From Rubritalea profundi (lineage in GTDB: Bacteria > Verrucomicrobiota > Verrucomicrobiia > Verrucomicrobiales > Akkermansiaceae), in contig NZ_MQWA01000001.1 in NCBI RefSeq assembly GCF_002954445.1, positions 2,346,926 to 2,410,925 of the forward strand: a DNA stretch of 64,000 nucleotides. The letters are read 5' to 3'. Positions within the stretch are counted from its first letter, which is position 1. Every line of letters starts with the position of its first letter. Positions 8,080-16,223 of this stretch are shown here, piece by piece. The notes beneath the pieces were generated by a model, which ran no database searches, had not been told where the DNA came from, and saw only the letters and a list, made by a program, of their open reading frames with translations. The translations under genes and the position numbers were made by a program.

Positions 8080-9168
8080 ATGTTGAAAGAATCAAAAACC
8101 ATAGTCGTTAAAATCGGATCCAGCCTTCTCGTAGACGAATTCTCAGGGAGGCTCCGCATGGACTTTATCTATCATCTAATGAACGATATTGCGTTCTACC
8201 ATAATCAAGGACACAAGATGGTGCTTGTGTCGTCCGGCTCCGTCGCCCTCGGCCGCCGCTACAGTGGTATTCCAAGTGGCACCGACCTGACGCTGGCTCA
8301 AAAACAGGCCTCGGCAGCCCTCGGACAACCCGTCCTTATGGCGGCCTATCAAAATTTCGCAGCGGAGCACGACCTACGCACCGCCCAAATTCTTATAACC
8401 CTACACGATTTCGAAGACCGTAAACGCTTTCTCAACGCTGAGGATACGCTCGAAGAGTTGCTGAGCCAAGGCACCATTCCCATCGTCAACGAAAACGACA
8501 CAGTCGCCACCAAGCACCTGCGTGTGGGCGACAATGACCGACTCTCGGCAAAAGTAGCGCAGCTCGTTGAAGCCGACGAGCTCGTCATTCTCACCGACGT
8601 CGACGGACTTTGGGACAGGGATAAAAACATCGTTGAGAAGATCGAGACCTTGAACGAAAGCATTTTCGACCTTGCGGGCGGCGCGACCGGGCCGGGCACA
8701 GGCGGCATGGTCACCAAGCTTTTGGCAGCTGAGATAGCTTCAGCCTCCGGCTGCACCACTCACATCACAACAGGACATGGTGAATTACCCATCCGCAACG
8801 CGATCGAAGACCTCACGCTGCACACGACTATCCAATCCGGCACCACGCCGGAAAATGCCCGTCATCTCTGGATTGCCACCAGTTTGGACATCCAAGGATC
8901 CGTGGAGATTTCCCCGGAAACCGTCACCTCCCTACAAAGCGTGCGCAGCATATTGCCAGCTGACATCATCGACGCCGTCGGCACGTTCGGGCGCGGAGAC
9001 ATTATTTCTATCACAAGTGGCAAAAACGAGTTTGCTCGTGGCATAGTGGCCTTTAACCATCACGAAGTTCAGGCCCTAATACAGAACCGAAAACCCGACA
9101 TATTTTCGGTCCTTGGCTACAACACGCGGCCAGACATCGTGCACAAAAACGACATAGCCATCCTCTAA
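8080..9168 (+). CDS. proB: Glutamate 5-kinase (proline biosynthesis)
   Basis: ProB phosphorylates L-glutamate to glutamyl-5-phosphate, the first step of proline synthesis, in the cytoplasm. The 362-residue length is typical. An N-terminal amino acid kinase domain (VVKIGSSLLVD, VSSGSVALG, IPIVNENDTVA, GTGGMVTKL) is followed by a PUA domain from about residue 275 (GSVEISPETV, GDIISITSGKNEFARGI). proA is not in the window, so the pathway genes are dispersed. The clean, GC-richer coding sequence contrasts with the degenerate, AT-rich surroundings. Confidence 0.95.
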   Translation: MLKESKTIVVKIGSSLLVDEFSGRLRMDFIYHLMNDIAFYHNQGHKMVLVSSGSVALGRRYSGIPSGTDLTLAQKQASAALGQPVLMAAYQNFAAEHDLRTAQILITLHDFEDRKRFLNAEDTLEELLSQGTIPIVNENDTVATKHLRVGDNDRLSAKVAQLVEADELVILTDVDGLWDRDKNIVEKIETLNESIFDLAGGATGPGTGGMVTKLLAAEIASASGCTTHITTGHGELPIRNAIEDLTLHTTIQSGTTPENARHLWIATSLDIQGSVEISPETVTSLQSVRSILPADIIDAVGTFGRGDIISITSGKNEFARGIVAFNHHEVQALIQNRKPDIFSVLGYNTRPDIVHKNDIAIL

Positions 9169-9208
9169 CGCACAGCCTTTTGAGAGATCAATGGCAAAAA
9201 ATAGCGGC

Positions 9209-9504
9209 CTATTTTAGGCTGTATTTATAGTCTAATAGCTTCAGGGGTACATCCCGCGAGCATTCCCGTGTGAATAGTGCTCGCCGCCAGCGAATAAATT
9301 TCACACTCACCTGAGTGATTCTTCGAAACTTTTCGAGCCATGTCGGTACCAACTTCTCAGCATCTGCATAATCCTTCTTTGTCGGATCCCAGCACAGCTC
9401 ACTTTTTTTGATGATTGTTTCCACTTCGAGACCTTAATCTCTTCAGTATGATATCGCATCCTCAGAAGAAGGTTATAAGCCAGTACCATGAACTGAGCTA
9501 GCAT
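9209..9504 (-). pseudogene. Possible transposase tail remnant
   Basis: Two overlapping minus-strand frames read MLAQFMVLAYNLLLRMRYHT and, after a frame change, WLEKFRRITQVSVKFI and RDVPLKLLDY. Together they faintly resemble the C-terminal region of DDE transposases (hydrophobic AYNLL..R followed by basic segments). There is no start and no inverted repeat that I can place, so this is a weak call. It may be a sequence of no function. It occupies most of the gap between proB and the next gene. Confidence 0.25.
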
Positions 9505-9612
9505 TCTCTTTCCAGTTTGACTCTTCGACCACTTCTGTCTTCATTTGTGGGGATGGACCTTTTACGGGATAAGTGTGTCGACTGGAATGATGGGCCTATA
9601 GGGCTAACGGTT

Positions 9613-10176
9613 TTACTTTTTCAGAAACTGCCTGAGCGACTTTTCATTTTTTGGGGAGTGTTTACCCTGACAGCGCCAGAGTACTTTACCTGTGTTATTG
9701 AGTAGGAATAAATGAATGTCGGTTTCGTTAGGTATCTGCAATCTCTTCTTAAATGGAGCTTTGTCTATGTAGATGGTGAACGTTCGCTCTCTCGCTGCCT
9801 GGGCTTTCACCCCACTACGCATCCCCATGTTTAAGAATGACCTCCCGAGAAATCCCATTTTATAAATAGTGGGAATTTCATAGTATCGGAACAGCTTGCC
9901 AGGTTTGTTGTAGGCTAGTTCAAGTGAGTCTCCGGCGGCAAACCAAGTGTCGACAAGTTGTTGGTGATTGCGCTGAAATGCCACGATCATGAGCTTGTGG
10001 TCACCACTAAGTTCGTCGGGGATTTTCTTCTTTTGTTTAGCGAGATTGCTAAAGGTGTGCACCGGAAACTGCATGCCTGTTTTATCGATGGAGGCGGGTG
10101 CTCTATCTGCGGCAATGGACAATGGAGCAGTGAGGATGCTCAAAATTAGGCATAGTATGGGGCGGATCATAATCAT
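9613..10176 (-). CDS. Secreted thioredoxin-fold protein of unknown role (ATP10-like?)
   Basis: About 187 residues from ATG 10176 (MIMIRPILCLILSILTAPLS), giving a strong signal peptide cleaved near SIAA. The longer frame from 10209 adds residues before the signal. The mature part has a redoxin-like order: LMIVAFQRNHQQLVDTWF early, an EIPTIYK segment, and IHLFLLNNTGKVLWRCQG before a C-terminal helix. No CxxC is present, so thiol chemistry is unlikely. The pattern resembles ATP10-like or Sco-like proteins that assist membrane complexes, but this is only by eye. It lies 26 bases downstream of the porin gene on the same strand and may be co-transcribed. Confidence 0.5.
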   Translation of the reverse strand: MIMIRPILCLILSILTAPLSIAADRAPASIDKTGMQFPVHTFSNLAKQKKKIPDELSGDHKLMIVAFQRNHQQLVDTWFAAGDSLELAYNKPGKLFRYYEIPTIYKMGFLGRSFLNMGMRSGVKAQAARERTFTIYIDKAPFKKRLQIPNETDIHLFLLNNTGKVLWRCQGKHSPKNEKSLRQFLKK

Positions 10177-10235
10177 CAAATAGGGAGTAGTAGAATAGTG
10201 AAATAGCAATTAGAGGAAGCTAAATTTCCTAGAGG

Positions 10236-11903
10236 TTACCACCACGCTTCAGCTTGCACACCGATGTTCAAACCTTGGGAGTCCCCGCCATAATTCTGAG
10301 GGGAAACTTTTCCGATGAACTCGTCGCTCCAGGCTGCATAGGTAACAAAAAGCCTTAGTGATGGCCGAGAAAAGTGGTCTTTACCCGGCGAGATTTGTGG
10401 AGCAAAAGTAATCTTATAGACTTCACCGGAATCTCCGCCCTTTTGGCGTGTGTGGTCAACTCCAGCTTCTAGTGCCAGCGAAAAGTAATCATTGAGGTGA
10501 TACACCGGCCTCAGACCAAGCGAGAACCAGTCTACTTGCCCGCTTTGAGCCACTCCTGTATCAAAGCTATCATAAACCGTAGTAGCCTGCATGCTCCATT
10601 GGTCAGATGGGCGGACCACTAGGTCATTGACAAACCTGAAGTGCTTCACGTCTGAATAGTCGATTTTAAGTGGATCTTGGTCACTCGGTGGGGCTATCCC
10701 GCTATAATCTGGCTCGGTAGCTTTAAAGTTTGCAGCAGCGCCCACACCGTATTGGACCATGGCCCTGTTTGTGCCTCCGAAGAAGCCTTTTGATTCATGT
10801 AGAAAGCCAATTGCAGCTCCAGCAGCCCCTTCGATTTGAACATTGCTGCCATTTGGTTTTAAGCTGTCTTTCACATCAGCAAGATCTAACCAAATCATCC
10901 CTTTTCCTCCAGGGACTGAAAGATCAGAAAGCCTGATGTCTAAACTGTTTTTACCACTAACACCATTCAGCTCGGTACTACCGTTGCTGTCTAATTTATC
11001 AATACTTCCACCGAGCCATGCAATCGAGAGGTCACCGATATCCCCAAGCTCGATGTTCTCAACTCCACCACCAAAGCCACTCATGTCTAGGTAGTAAAAA
11101 TCAGTCATGTGCACATCGAAACGGCCATAGAACCGCTGACCAGCCCAAAATGTCGCTTTCTTTTGTCCAGCCCAGACTCCTTTAGCTTGGGCATACGCTT
11201 CACGCCAAGAAAAGGTCGACTTCGCGGAGTTTGCATTAGGGACCGAGTACGAGGGCCTTAGACCGATGGAAAACTCGACTCCATCAGGTAAGTCGAGTTC
11301 TGGGAAGGTGTAGCCAAATGCAGTCTCAACATAGGTTTCAGCTTCGTTGCCCAAACGAAATTTGGATTGTGAGTTGGGAGCTTTGAATGCCTCCAACGAA
11401 TTTCCGCTATCGTCGGTGCCAATACCAGAACGAAAATAGCCACTGAATGTGAACCCGCGAGTGATCTCGTTGTCTTCGAGTTCCAGCTTGATCATCTTAG
11501 CATTGGACTCAGTTAAGTCCTCCTTCACAGTTTTGAGTTTTGCTGTATTATGGACAGCCACTGCAGAAGTTGCTTGGACTTGCTTTTCTACACGCTCAAT
11601 TTTTTGGGCGTCGGCGCGCTCCTTCTTCTCAATTTCGAGTAGACGAGTCTCAAGTTTGGCTATGCGGTCCTCATACGAGTTCTTGAGCTGATCAATTTCA
11701 TCTTTGATCTCGATAAGGCTGTCTTGCTCAGCCTCGGCAGCATGAACAAGAGGTGCCGTGAAGCATAATAAAAATGACCCTCTACGTAAGCAACGTCGTA
11801 GCACTTCAGCTTTCTTTATTTGAGGATTAAATAAATACACAGTAGATACCATTAACAGGTAAACAAGGGAGGAGGCAAACATATTCATCGTTTGGAGTTT
11901 CAA
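10236..11903 (-). CDS. LamB/ScrY-type carbohydrate-selective outer-membrane porin
   Basis: 555 residues with signal peptide, periplasmic coiled coil (residues about 60-135, heptads with KLETRLLEIEKKERADAQK) and an 18-strand-type barrel. Signatures closely follow enterobacterial maltoporin: YFRSGIGTDDSGN, QSKFRLGNEAETYVE, FYGRFDVHMTDFYYLDMSG, FSRPSLRLFVTYAAWSDEF and the terminal GVQAEAWW. The N-terminal coiled coil makes it closer to sucrose porin ScrY than to LamB. It should let oligosaccharides across the outer membrane. The first ATG (11903) gives a long pre-signal region, and GTG at 11804 just before LRRCLRRGSFLLCF would give a more normal signal peptide. No sugar transporter is adjacent. 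Confidence 0.9.
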   Translation of the reverse strand: MKLQTMNMFASSLVYLLMVSTVYLFNPQIKKAEVLRRCLRRGSFLLCFTAPLVHAAEAEQDSLIEIKDEIDQLKNSYEDRIAKLETRLLEIEKKERADAQKIERVEKQVQATSAVAVHNTAKLKTVKEDLTESNAKMIKLELEDNEITRGFTFSGYFRSGIGTDDSGNSLEAFKAPNSQSKFRLGNEAETYVETAFGYTFPELDLPDGVEFSIGLRPSYSVPNANSAKSTFSWREAYAQAKGVWAGQKKATFWAGQRFYGRFDVHMTDFYYLDMSGFGGGVENIELGDIGDLSIAWLGGSIDKLDSNGSTELNGVSGKNSLDIRLSDLSVPGGKGMIWLDLADVKDSLKPNGSNVQIEGAAGAAIGFLHESKGFFGGTNRAMVQYGVGAAANFKATEPDYSGIAPPSDQDPLKIDYSDVKHFRFVNDLVVRPSDQWSMQATTVYDSFDTGVAQSGQVDWFSLGLRPVYHLNDYFSLALEAGVDHTRQKGGDSGEVYKITFAPQISPGKDHFSRPSLRLFVTYAAWSDEFIGKVSPQNYGGDSQGLNIGVQAEAWW

Positions 11904-11992
11904 AAACTGCAGCAGAAGCAGTCACTACCTGCTAGCAAGAAGATACCAGTAAGCAATAAAAGGAGCCAGGATGTCAGCCGGTTGAGAAGGGT

Positions 11993-13459
11993 TTATAGTT
12001 GGTTTTTCTTTTTCCAACCGTAGGAAAGTTGTTTCAGCATGCGTGGGAAGATGATGAGGTGGAAGGGAAAGATGCATATCCAGTAGATTCTACCAAAGAG
12101 CCCGCGAGGGCGAAATACGGCACGTTGTTTAATAGAGGTGGGGCCTACGCTGAACTCAAGCCAGGCCTCACCGGGGAGTTTCATTTCAGCAAAAAGTATC
12201 AGCCTCCCAGCTTCTTCATCAGCAAGAATGACTCTCCAGAAGTCTAGTGCATCACCAGTACTGAGTTCGTGTGGATCACGACGCCCTCGGCGCATGCCTG
12301 ATCCACCCACACATTTGTCCAAAAGGCCTCTGAGCCGCCATGCCCAATCCATACTAGGCCATCCTAATTCCCCGCCTAATTTCCAAACTGCAGCAATGAC
12401 CTCTTCGCGAGTTGTGTGCAGTGAAGACTCTCTGAGGTCTTGTAGTACGCCGTGCTCAGGAATCTGAATATTGCAAATGTGCCGGGAGTCAACCTTGCCG
12501 GAGGCTAAGGAGTTGAACCAAACTGATGGTACGCGGTTTTGGGCGATGACAGAGAGTGCTAGCCGGATCGACTCTTTGTAACCCAGTAGTTGTTGGGGGA
12601 TGAGCTCTTCTATGTTCGATTCTTCGCAGGTGGTTTCAATGTGCAATGAGCTCACCAAAGCCCTAGCCAGAGGAAAACTAGTTGCTGTCATGAAATAGAG
12701 CCAATAGGCTGATAGCCTGGGGCTTAAAAAGGGTACTGGCACGATAAAGCGCCTCAATCCTCGGACTTCCGCATAATCCTCTAACATGGTCTGGTAGGTG
12801 AGAACTTGTGGTCCTCCAATATCGAAAGTGCCATTAAAGAAATGTTGCCTCAGTTTGGGATCGATGACCCCTAACAAGTAGCCAGTGACATTACGTATTG
12901 CGATAGGTTGACATTTTGTACGTGTCCACTTTGGTGTAGACATGACGGGAAGTTTTTCAACTAGGTCGCGAATTATTTCAAATGATGCACTGCCGGATCC
13001 AACGATGATAGAGGCACGCAGAGTGGTCAGTGGAGCATTTCCAGTCTCGAGAATGCGCGCGACCTCCGCTCTAGATTCTAGATGCTCGGAGAGAGTTGAT
13101 CCGTGCGGAGATATTCCACCTAAATAGACAACCTGGCCTAAATGAGCGGGGGACAGCCATTCTGTAAAATTACGAGCACAGCTCTTTTCTTGGTCAGGGA
13201 AGTCTTTGCCCGCGCCCATGGAATGCAATAAGTAGTAGGCAGCGTCGATTTTTGGGAGGTAGTCACAATTCGGTAAGCTTTCAGGCTTCAGAAAGTCTCC
13301 TTCAATGAGGACAAGTTGTAGCTTCCACGATTCAAAGTTCTGAATAGGAAAGCGGTTCTTGTTTCGAACCATCGCGATAACAGAGTACCCAGATTCTAAC
13401 AATTGGGGGATTAGTCGTAGGCCAATGTATCCATTAGCTCCAGTCACAAGTACTCGCAT
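11993..13459 (-). CDS. NAD(P)-binding SDR protein with C-terminal DUF2867 domain
   Basis: 488 residues. The N-terminal atypical short-chain dehydrogenase/NmrA-like Rossmann domain starts VLVTGANGYIGLRL, the nucleotide-binding glycine motif. DAAYYLLHSMGAG and VVYLGGISPHG follow, as in the YesF/COG0702 group. From about residue 300 comes a DUF2867 domain (SVWFNSLASGKVD, DALDFWRVILADEEAGRLIL, MKLPGEAWLEF) with two hydrophobic segments near the C-terminus (GRIYWICIFPFHLIIF) that may anchor it. Substrate unknown. The domain order and length match the family, and the gene appears intact. Confidence 0.85.
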   Translation of the reverse strand: MRVLVTGANGYIGLRLIPQLLESGYSVIAMVRNKNRFPIQNFESWKLQLVLIEGDFLKPESLPNCDYLPKIDAAYYLLHSMGAGKDFPDQEKSCARNFTEWLSPAHLGQVVYLGGISPHGSTLSEHLESRAEVARILETGNAPLTTLRASIIVGSGSASFEIIRDLVEKLPVMSTPKWTRTKCQPIAIRNVTGYLLGVIDPKLRQHFFNGTFDIGGPQVLTYQTMLEDYAEVRGLRRFIVPVPFLSPRLSAYWLYFMTATSFPLARALVSSLHIETTCEESNIEELIPQQLLGYKESIRLALSVIAQNRVPSVWFNSLASGKVDSRHICNIQIPEHGVLQDLRESSLHTTREEVIAAVWKLGGELGWPSMDWAWRLRGLLDKCVGGSGMRRGRRDPHELSTGDALDFWRVILADEEAGRLILFAEMKLPGEAWLEFSVGPTSIKQRAVFRPRGLFGRIYWICIFPFHLIIFPRMLKQLSYGWKKKNQL

Positions 13460-13498
13460 GAGCTTATGCTAGCACAGCACAAACCTATCAGAGAGACA

Positions 13499-13580
13499 AT
13501 ATTTAAGAGGAAGTCGCGCATCCTTTTGTTTTCAACAATTCTCCTCCAAATCTCTTTTCTATAAAGGGTCTATAAACCAG
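13499..13580 (+). repeat. Dispersed degenerate repeat, copy B
   Basis: AAGTCGCGCATCCTTTTGTT and following bases are related to 4289-4370 (see that entry). It sits between the SDR gene and the acr3 pseudogene and is followed by a GC-rich imperfect palindrome (GTGATGCGGCGGGGATGCA region, about 13603-13620). Confidence 0.45.
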
Positions 13581-13660
13581 CTGACGACCGCCCTGCAAGT
13601 GTGATGCGGCGGGGATGCAGGCCTTTGCTTACTTTACTAGGCTGACTCTTCGGGCTCGTT

Positions 13661-14701
13661 TTAAAACCATCCCTTAGTGCGGTTGGCGAAGCTGACTAGA
13701 GCGAGCATGATGGGAACCTCTACCAATACGCCGACAATAGTGACAAGAGCCACAGGTGAGCTCGTTCCAAAGAGCGCGATAGCGACGGCGACAGCCAGTT
13801 CAAAAAAGTTAGATGCACCAATCATGTTGCAGGAGCTGCGACACTGTGAGGCAGTTGGAGAGCCTTTGCACCGAGGTAGGCGATGGAGAAAATCAAGACA
13901 GTCTGGAGAATTAGCGGTACCGCGATAAGTCCGATGTGTGCCGGGTAGGCGATGATAACATCTCCTTGGAATGAGAAGATGATGATCAGTGTGAGAAGGA
14001 GGCCAAGAATCGTGATATTTCCAAATTTGGGAAGAAATTGATGCTTAAAATAGTTTACCCCTTTCGTTTTGAGTATGTGATTTCGGGTGAGAATACCAGC
14101 ACAGAGAGGGACGACCACGAAGAGGACGACGGAGAGGAAAAAGGGTGTCCCACGGAACGTGTACATCACTGATGCCTAGTAAGAATTTAACGATGGGCAC
14201 AAAGGCGATGAGGATGATCAGATCATTGGTCGCGACTTGGACCACCGTGTAAGCTGGATTTCCTTTGGTGAGGTGGCTCCAGACGCACACCATTGCTGTG
14301 AAGGGGGCGGCGGCTAACAATACAGCTCCAGTAAGATAGTCTTTGGCCAAATCAGCTGGCATCAGAGTCTTAAAGAGCACATAGAAGAATAGTCAGGCGA
14401 TGCCAAACATGGTGAAGGGCTTGATCAACCAGTTGACGATCCAGTTAAGAAATAGACCTTGGGGGGGTTCCCTAACTCGTTTGACGCTTTGAAAATCGAC
14501 TTTCATCATCATCGGGTAGATCATGATCCAGATCAGAACGGCAACAGGGATGGAAACATTGGCGTATTCCATTTTCTCTAAAAGCTCGGGTACGGCCGGA
14601 AGAAACTGCCCAATCAAAATACCCGCGGCCATACACAAGACGACCCATGCTGTTAGGTATTTCTCGAAGAAGTTAATAGCGGTGTCCTTATGAGTACTCA
14701 T
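13661..14701 (-). pseudogene. acr3: Arsenite efflux permease Acr3, inactivated by three lesions
   Basis: Acr3 is a ten-helix inner-membrane permease exporting arsenite. Homology runs from MSTHKDTAINFFEKYLTAW (ATG 14701) to NRTKGWF and TAA at 13661, so no segment is missing. Lesions: a TGA at 14393-14395 exactly where the family has Trp (MFGIA-W-LFFYVLFK), a likely G to A change; an extra base in the T run at about 14146-14150 (DTLF to LSVVLFVVVPL frame change); and a lost base near 13826 (SVAAPAT / [10 protein letters not shown]). The conserved LMPADLAKDYLTGAVLLAAA and TNDLIILIAFVPIV remain readable. The three separate lesions argue for real decay, although two are indels of the kind that sequencing can create. 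Confidence 0.85.
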
Positions 14702-14784
14702 TATTATGTTATTAGTAACAAGGAGCATGAGAAGAGTCGATTATCTCTTTCGTTGACATTTAAAGGGGCGGCTGTGAAGGGGAT

Positions 14785-14822
14785 TCATTTAAGGGGACAG
14801 CAAGGCCTTTTAAAGGGGAAGT
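14785..14822 (+). repeat. REP-like repeat upstream of a RAYT fragment
   Basis: TTCATTTAAGGGGACAGCAA followed by GGCCTTTTAAAGGGG is an imperfect palindrome around TTTAAGGGG/CCTTTTAAA, related to 5788-5816 and to the TTTAAGGGG cores at 3421 and 6391. It lies 40 bases before a RAYT 5' region, the usual REP position. Confidence 0.5.
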
Positions 14823-14861
14823 AAGTCGACGGCGGTGGTGGGTCATGGTAAGTTGCTTGTT

Positions 14862-15197
14862 ATGAGACCCCCCCGCTCATATCAGTTGTCACCCTGGGCC
14901 GATGTGCAGTCCTCGTCACACCGCGTTATTTCGCGTGTTGTGGATCGTCAGTTTGTGCGGTTGATGCGTATGTCCGAAGAGTTCTACGGAGTGCGGGTAT
15001 TGACCTACTGTGTCATGACGAACCATTTCCATCTGATGGTGGAGGTTCCTTCAAAGCCGAAGCGACGTTATAGTGTTTACCCAAATGCGCCAAAGCAGGC
15101 TCCTGTGACACAAAAGGGGGCATCGGAGTCACTCCGGTGGTTCAATCTTAAACCTAAACCTAAACCTAAACCTAAGCTTAACTTACTGGTCAGTTAA
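14862..15197 (+). pseudogene. N-terminal RAYT fragment with internal deletion and foreign tail
   Basis: Reads MRPPRSYQLSPW, then HRVISRVVDRQFV, YGVRVLTYCVMTNHFHLMVE. The HFH pair is the HUH metal-binding motif of Y1 transposases. Between DRQFV and RLMRM roughly nine residues usual in this family are missing. After EVPSKPKRRY the homology ends, and the frame continues through a TAAACC repeat (KPKPKPKPK) to a stop at 15197. The catalytic Tyr region is absent, so it is not active. The C-terminal fragments at 1-185 and 3721-3876 are from the same family. Confidence 0.75.
15149..15175 (+). repeat. Short tandem TAAACC hexanucleotide repeat
   Basis: Four and a half tandem copies of TAAACC (telomere-like TTTAGG on the other strand) inside the broken RAYT fragment, encoding Lys-Pro repeats. 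A slippage-prone microsatellite; it shows no other function. Confidence 0.8.
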
Positions 15198-15238
15198 GTT
15201 TGAGGTGACATCACGACCAGCCCAACCCTACTAATCCC

Positions 15239-15817
15239 ATGAAGGACAATACCAGTACCGCAGAAGCTCCCGAACAGGAAAAAATTGTCAATGGCATGAA
15301 CGTGACCAAGCTCGGTGCAACCATCCGAGCCATTAAAGGAAATCCCGACATCGCGGCATTTCAGTTCCGCCTTACAAATCGATGGCAAAACTGTGGCCTG
15401 AACGAGGCGAGAATCAACAGCTACGACGGTGCTTGCCAGACGATCAATCGTGAAAAAGATTTCGTCTGCACACTAGATGAGCCCCCTGTACTGCTCGGAA
15501 ATGACAGAGGACCCAACCCCGTTGAGTATCTTCTTGCTGCACTCTCCGGTTGCATGACGACGACTCTGGCCTACCACGCAGCGGCAGAGGATATTAAAAT
15601 AGAGAGCATCCAGTCCTAATACGAAGGAGATCTGGATCTACACGGCTTTCTTGGCCTAGACCCCAAGGTACGCAAAGGCTATCAGGAAGTGCGCGTAAAA
15701 TTCAAAGTCAAGGGTGATGCCGATCAGGCAAAAGTGGAGGAACTCGTCCGAAGATCCCCAGTCTTCGACATGCTAACGAATCCCGTCCCCTTGAAAGTTA
15801 TTGTCGAAATCGAGTAA
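15239..15817 (+). pseudogene. OsmC family protein with an in-frame stop
   Basis: OsmC/Ohr-like peroxidase-fold protein of 192 codons. The first 126 encode MKDNTSTAEAPEQEKIVNGM through VEYLLAALSGCMTTTLAYHA, which carries the conserved Cys of the peroxidatic pair. A TAA at 15617-15619 interrupts, after which the same frame continues YEGDLDLHGFLGLDP and KVKGDADQAKVEELVRRSPV to the natural TAA at 15815-15817. No frameshift is needed, only one sense codon turned to TAA, so a nonsense mutation is the simplest reading. It sits beside two RAYT fragments and dead acr3. Confidence 0.8.
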
Positions 15818-15875
15818 AACCTAATCTATCTGAAAAACAGTATTTGAGGGCGCTGAACACGATAGGTATGCAGAT

Positions 15876-16028
15876 ATGTCGAAAGCGCGTTTATTGGCGC
15901 CGTGGGTAGAGGAGTGCAAGATCGTTCTGCAAATTATCACGTGGTTTCACGCATCGTTGGTCAGGATTTCCTGCAAGATCGTGTGGGCAAGGAACAATTT
16001 GTTCTCAGTTTCTCTATGTGGTGTTAGT
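15876..16028 (+). pseudogene. N-terminal fragment of a second RAYT subtype, frameshifted
   Basis: MSKARLLAPWVEE (from ATG 15876) followed, after a change of frame near 15917, by ANYHVVSRIVGQDFLQD and GKEQFVLSF matches the N-terminus of the RAYT subgroup beginning RARLLAPWVEG with YHVVSRVV. Homology stops near 16020, before the HFH motif. The remaining 16029-16223 shows nothing I can support. Confidence 0.6.
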
Positions 16029-16223
16029 ACGTGCTTTTTCGGTTCAATGACTTAAAGGGCTGGGGATGGGACTGCATGCCGGGAGAATGAGGTCAGGACG
16101 CTATTGTTGGGCGTGATTTGATTAGGCTTGGAAAAAAGCGTATCAGAACTCATTTGGCGGTTGCGTTTTTGGCCAACATAAGGAAAGTCGCTGTGAGCCA
16201 AACCCAACTTTATACAGACAGTT

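Noticed and set aside
9180-9220. Terminator after proB
   Set aside because: The AGCGGCCTATTTTAGGCTG hairpin is only 4-5 bp and lacks a T-tract.
13499-13620. CRISPR array
   Set aside because: Repeats are not regularly spaced and no identical direct repeat of 25-40 bases occurs more than twice. No Cas gene.
4289-15200. Integron attC-like array
   Set aside because: Short palindromes and repeats recur, but no integrase, no RYYYAAC/GTTRRRY pairs at regular cassette ends, and genes face both ways.
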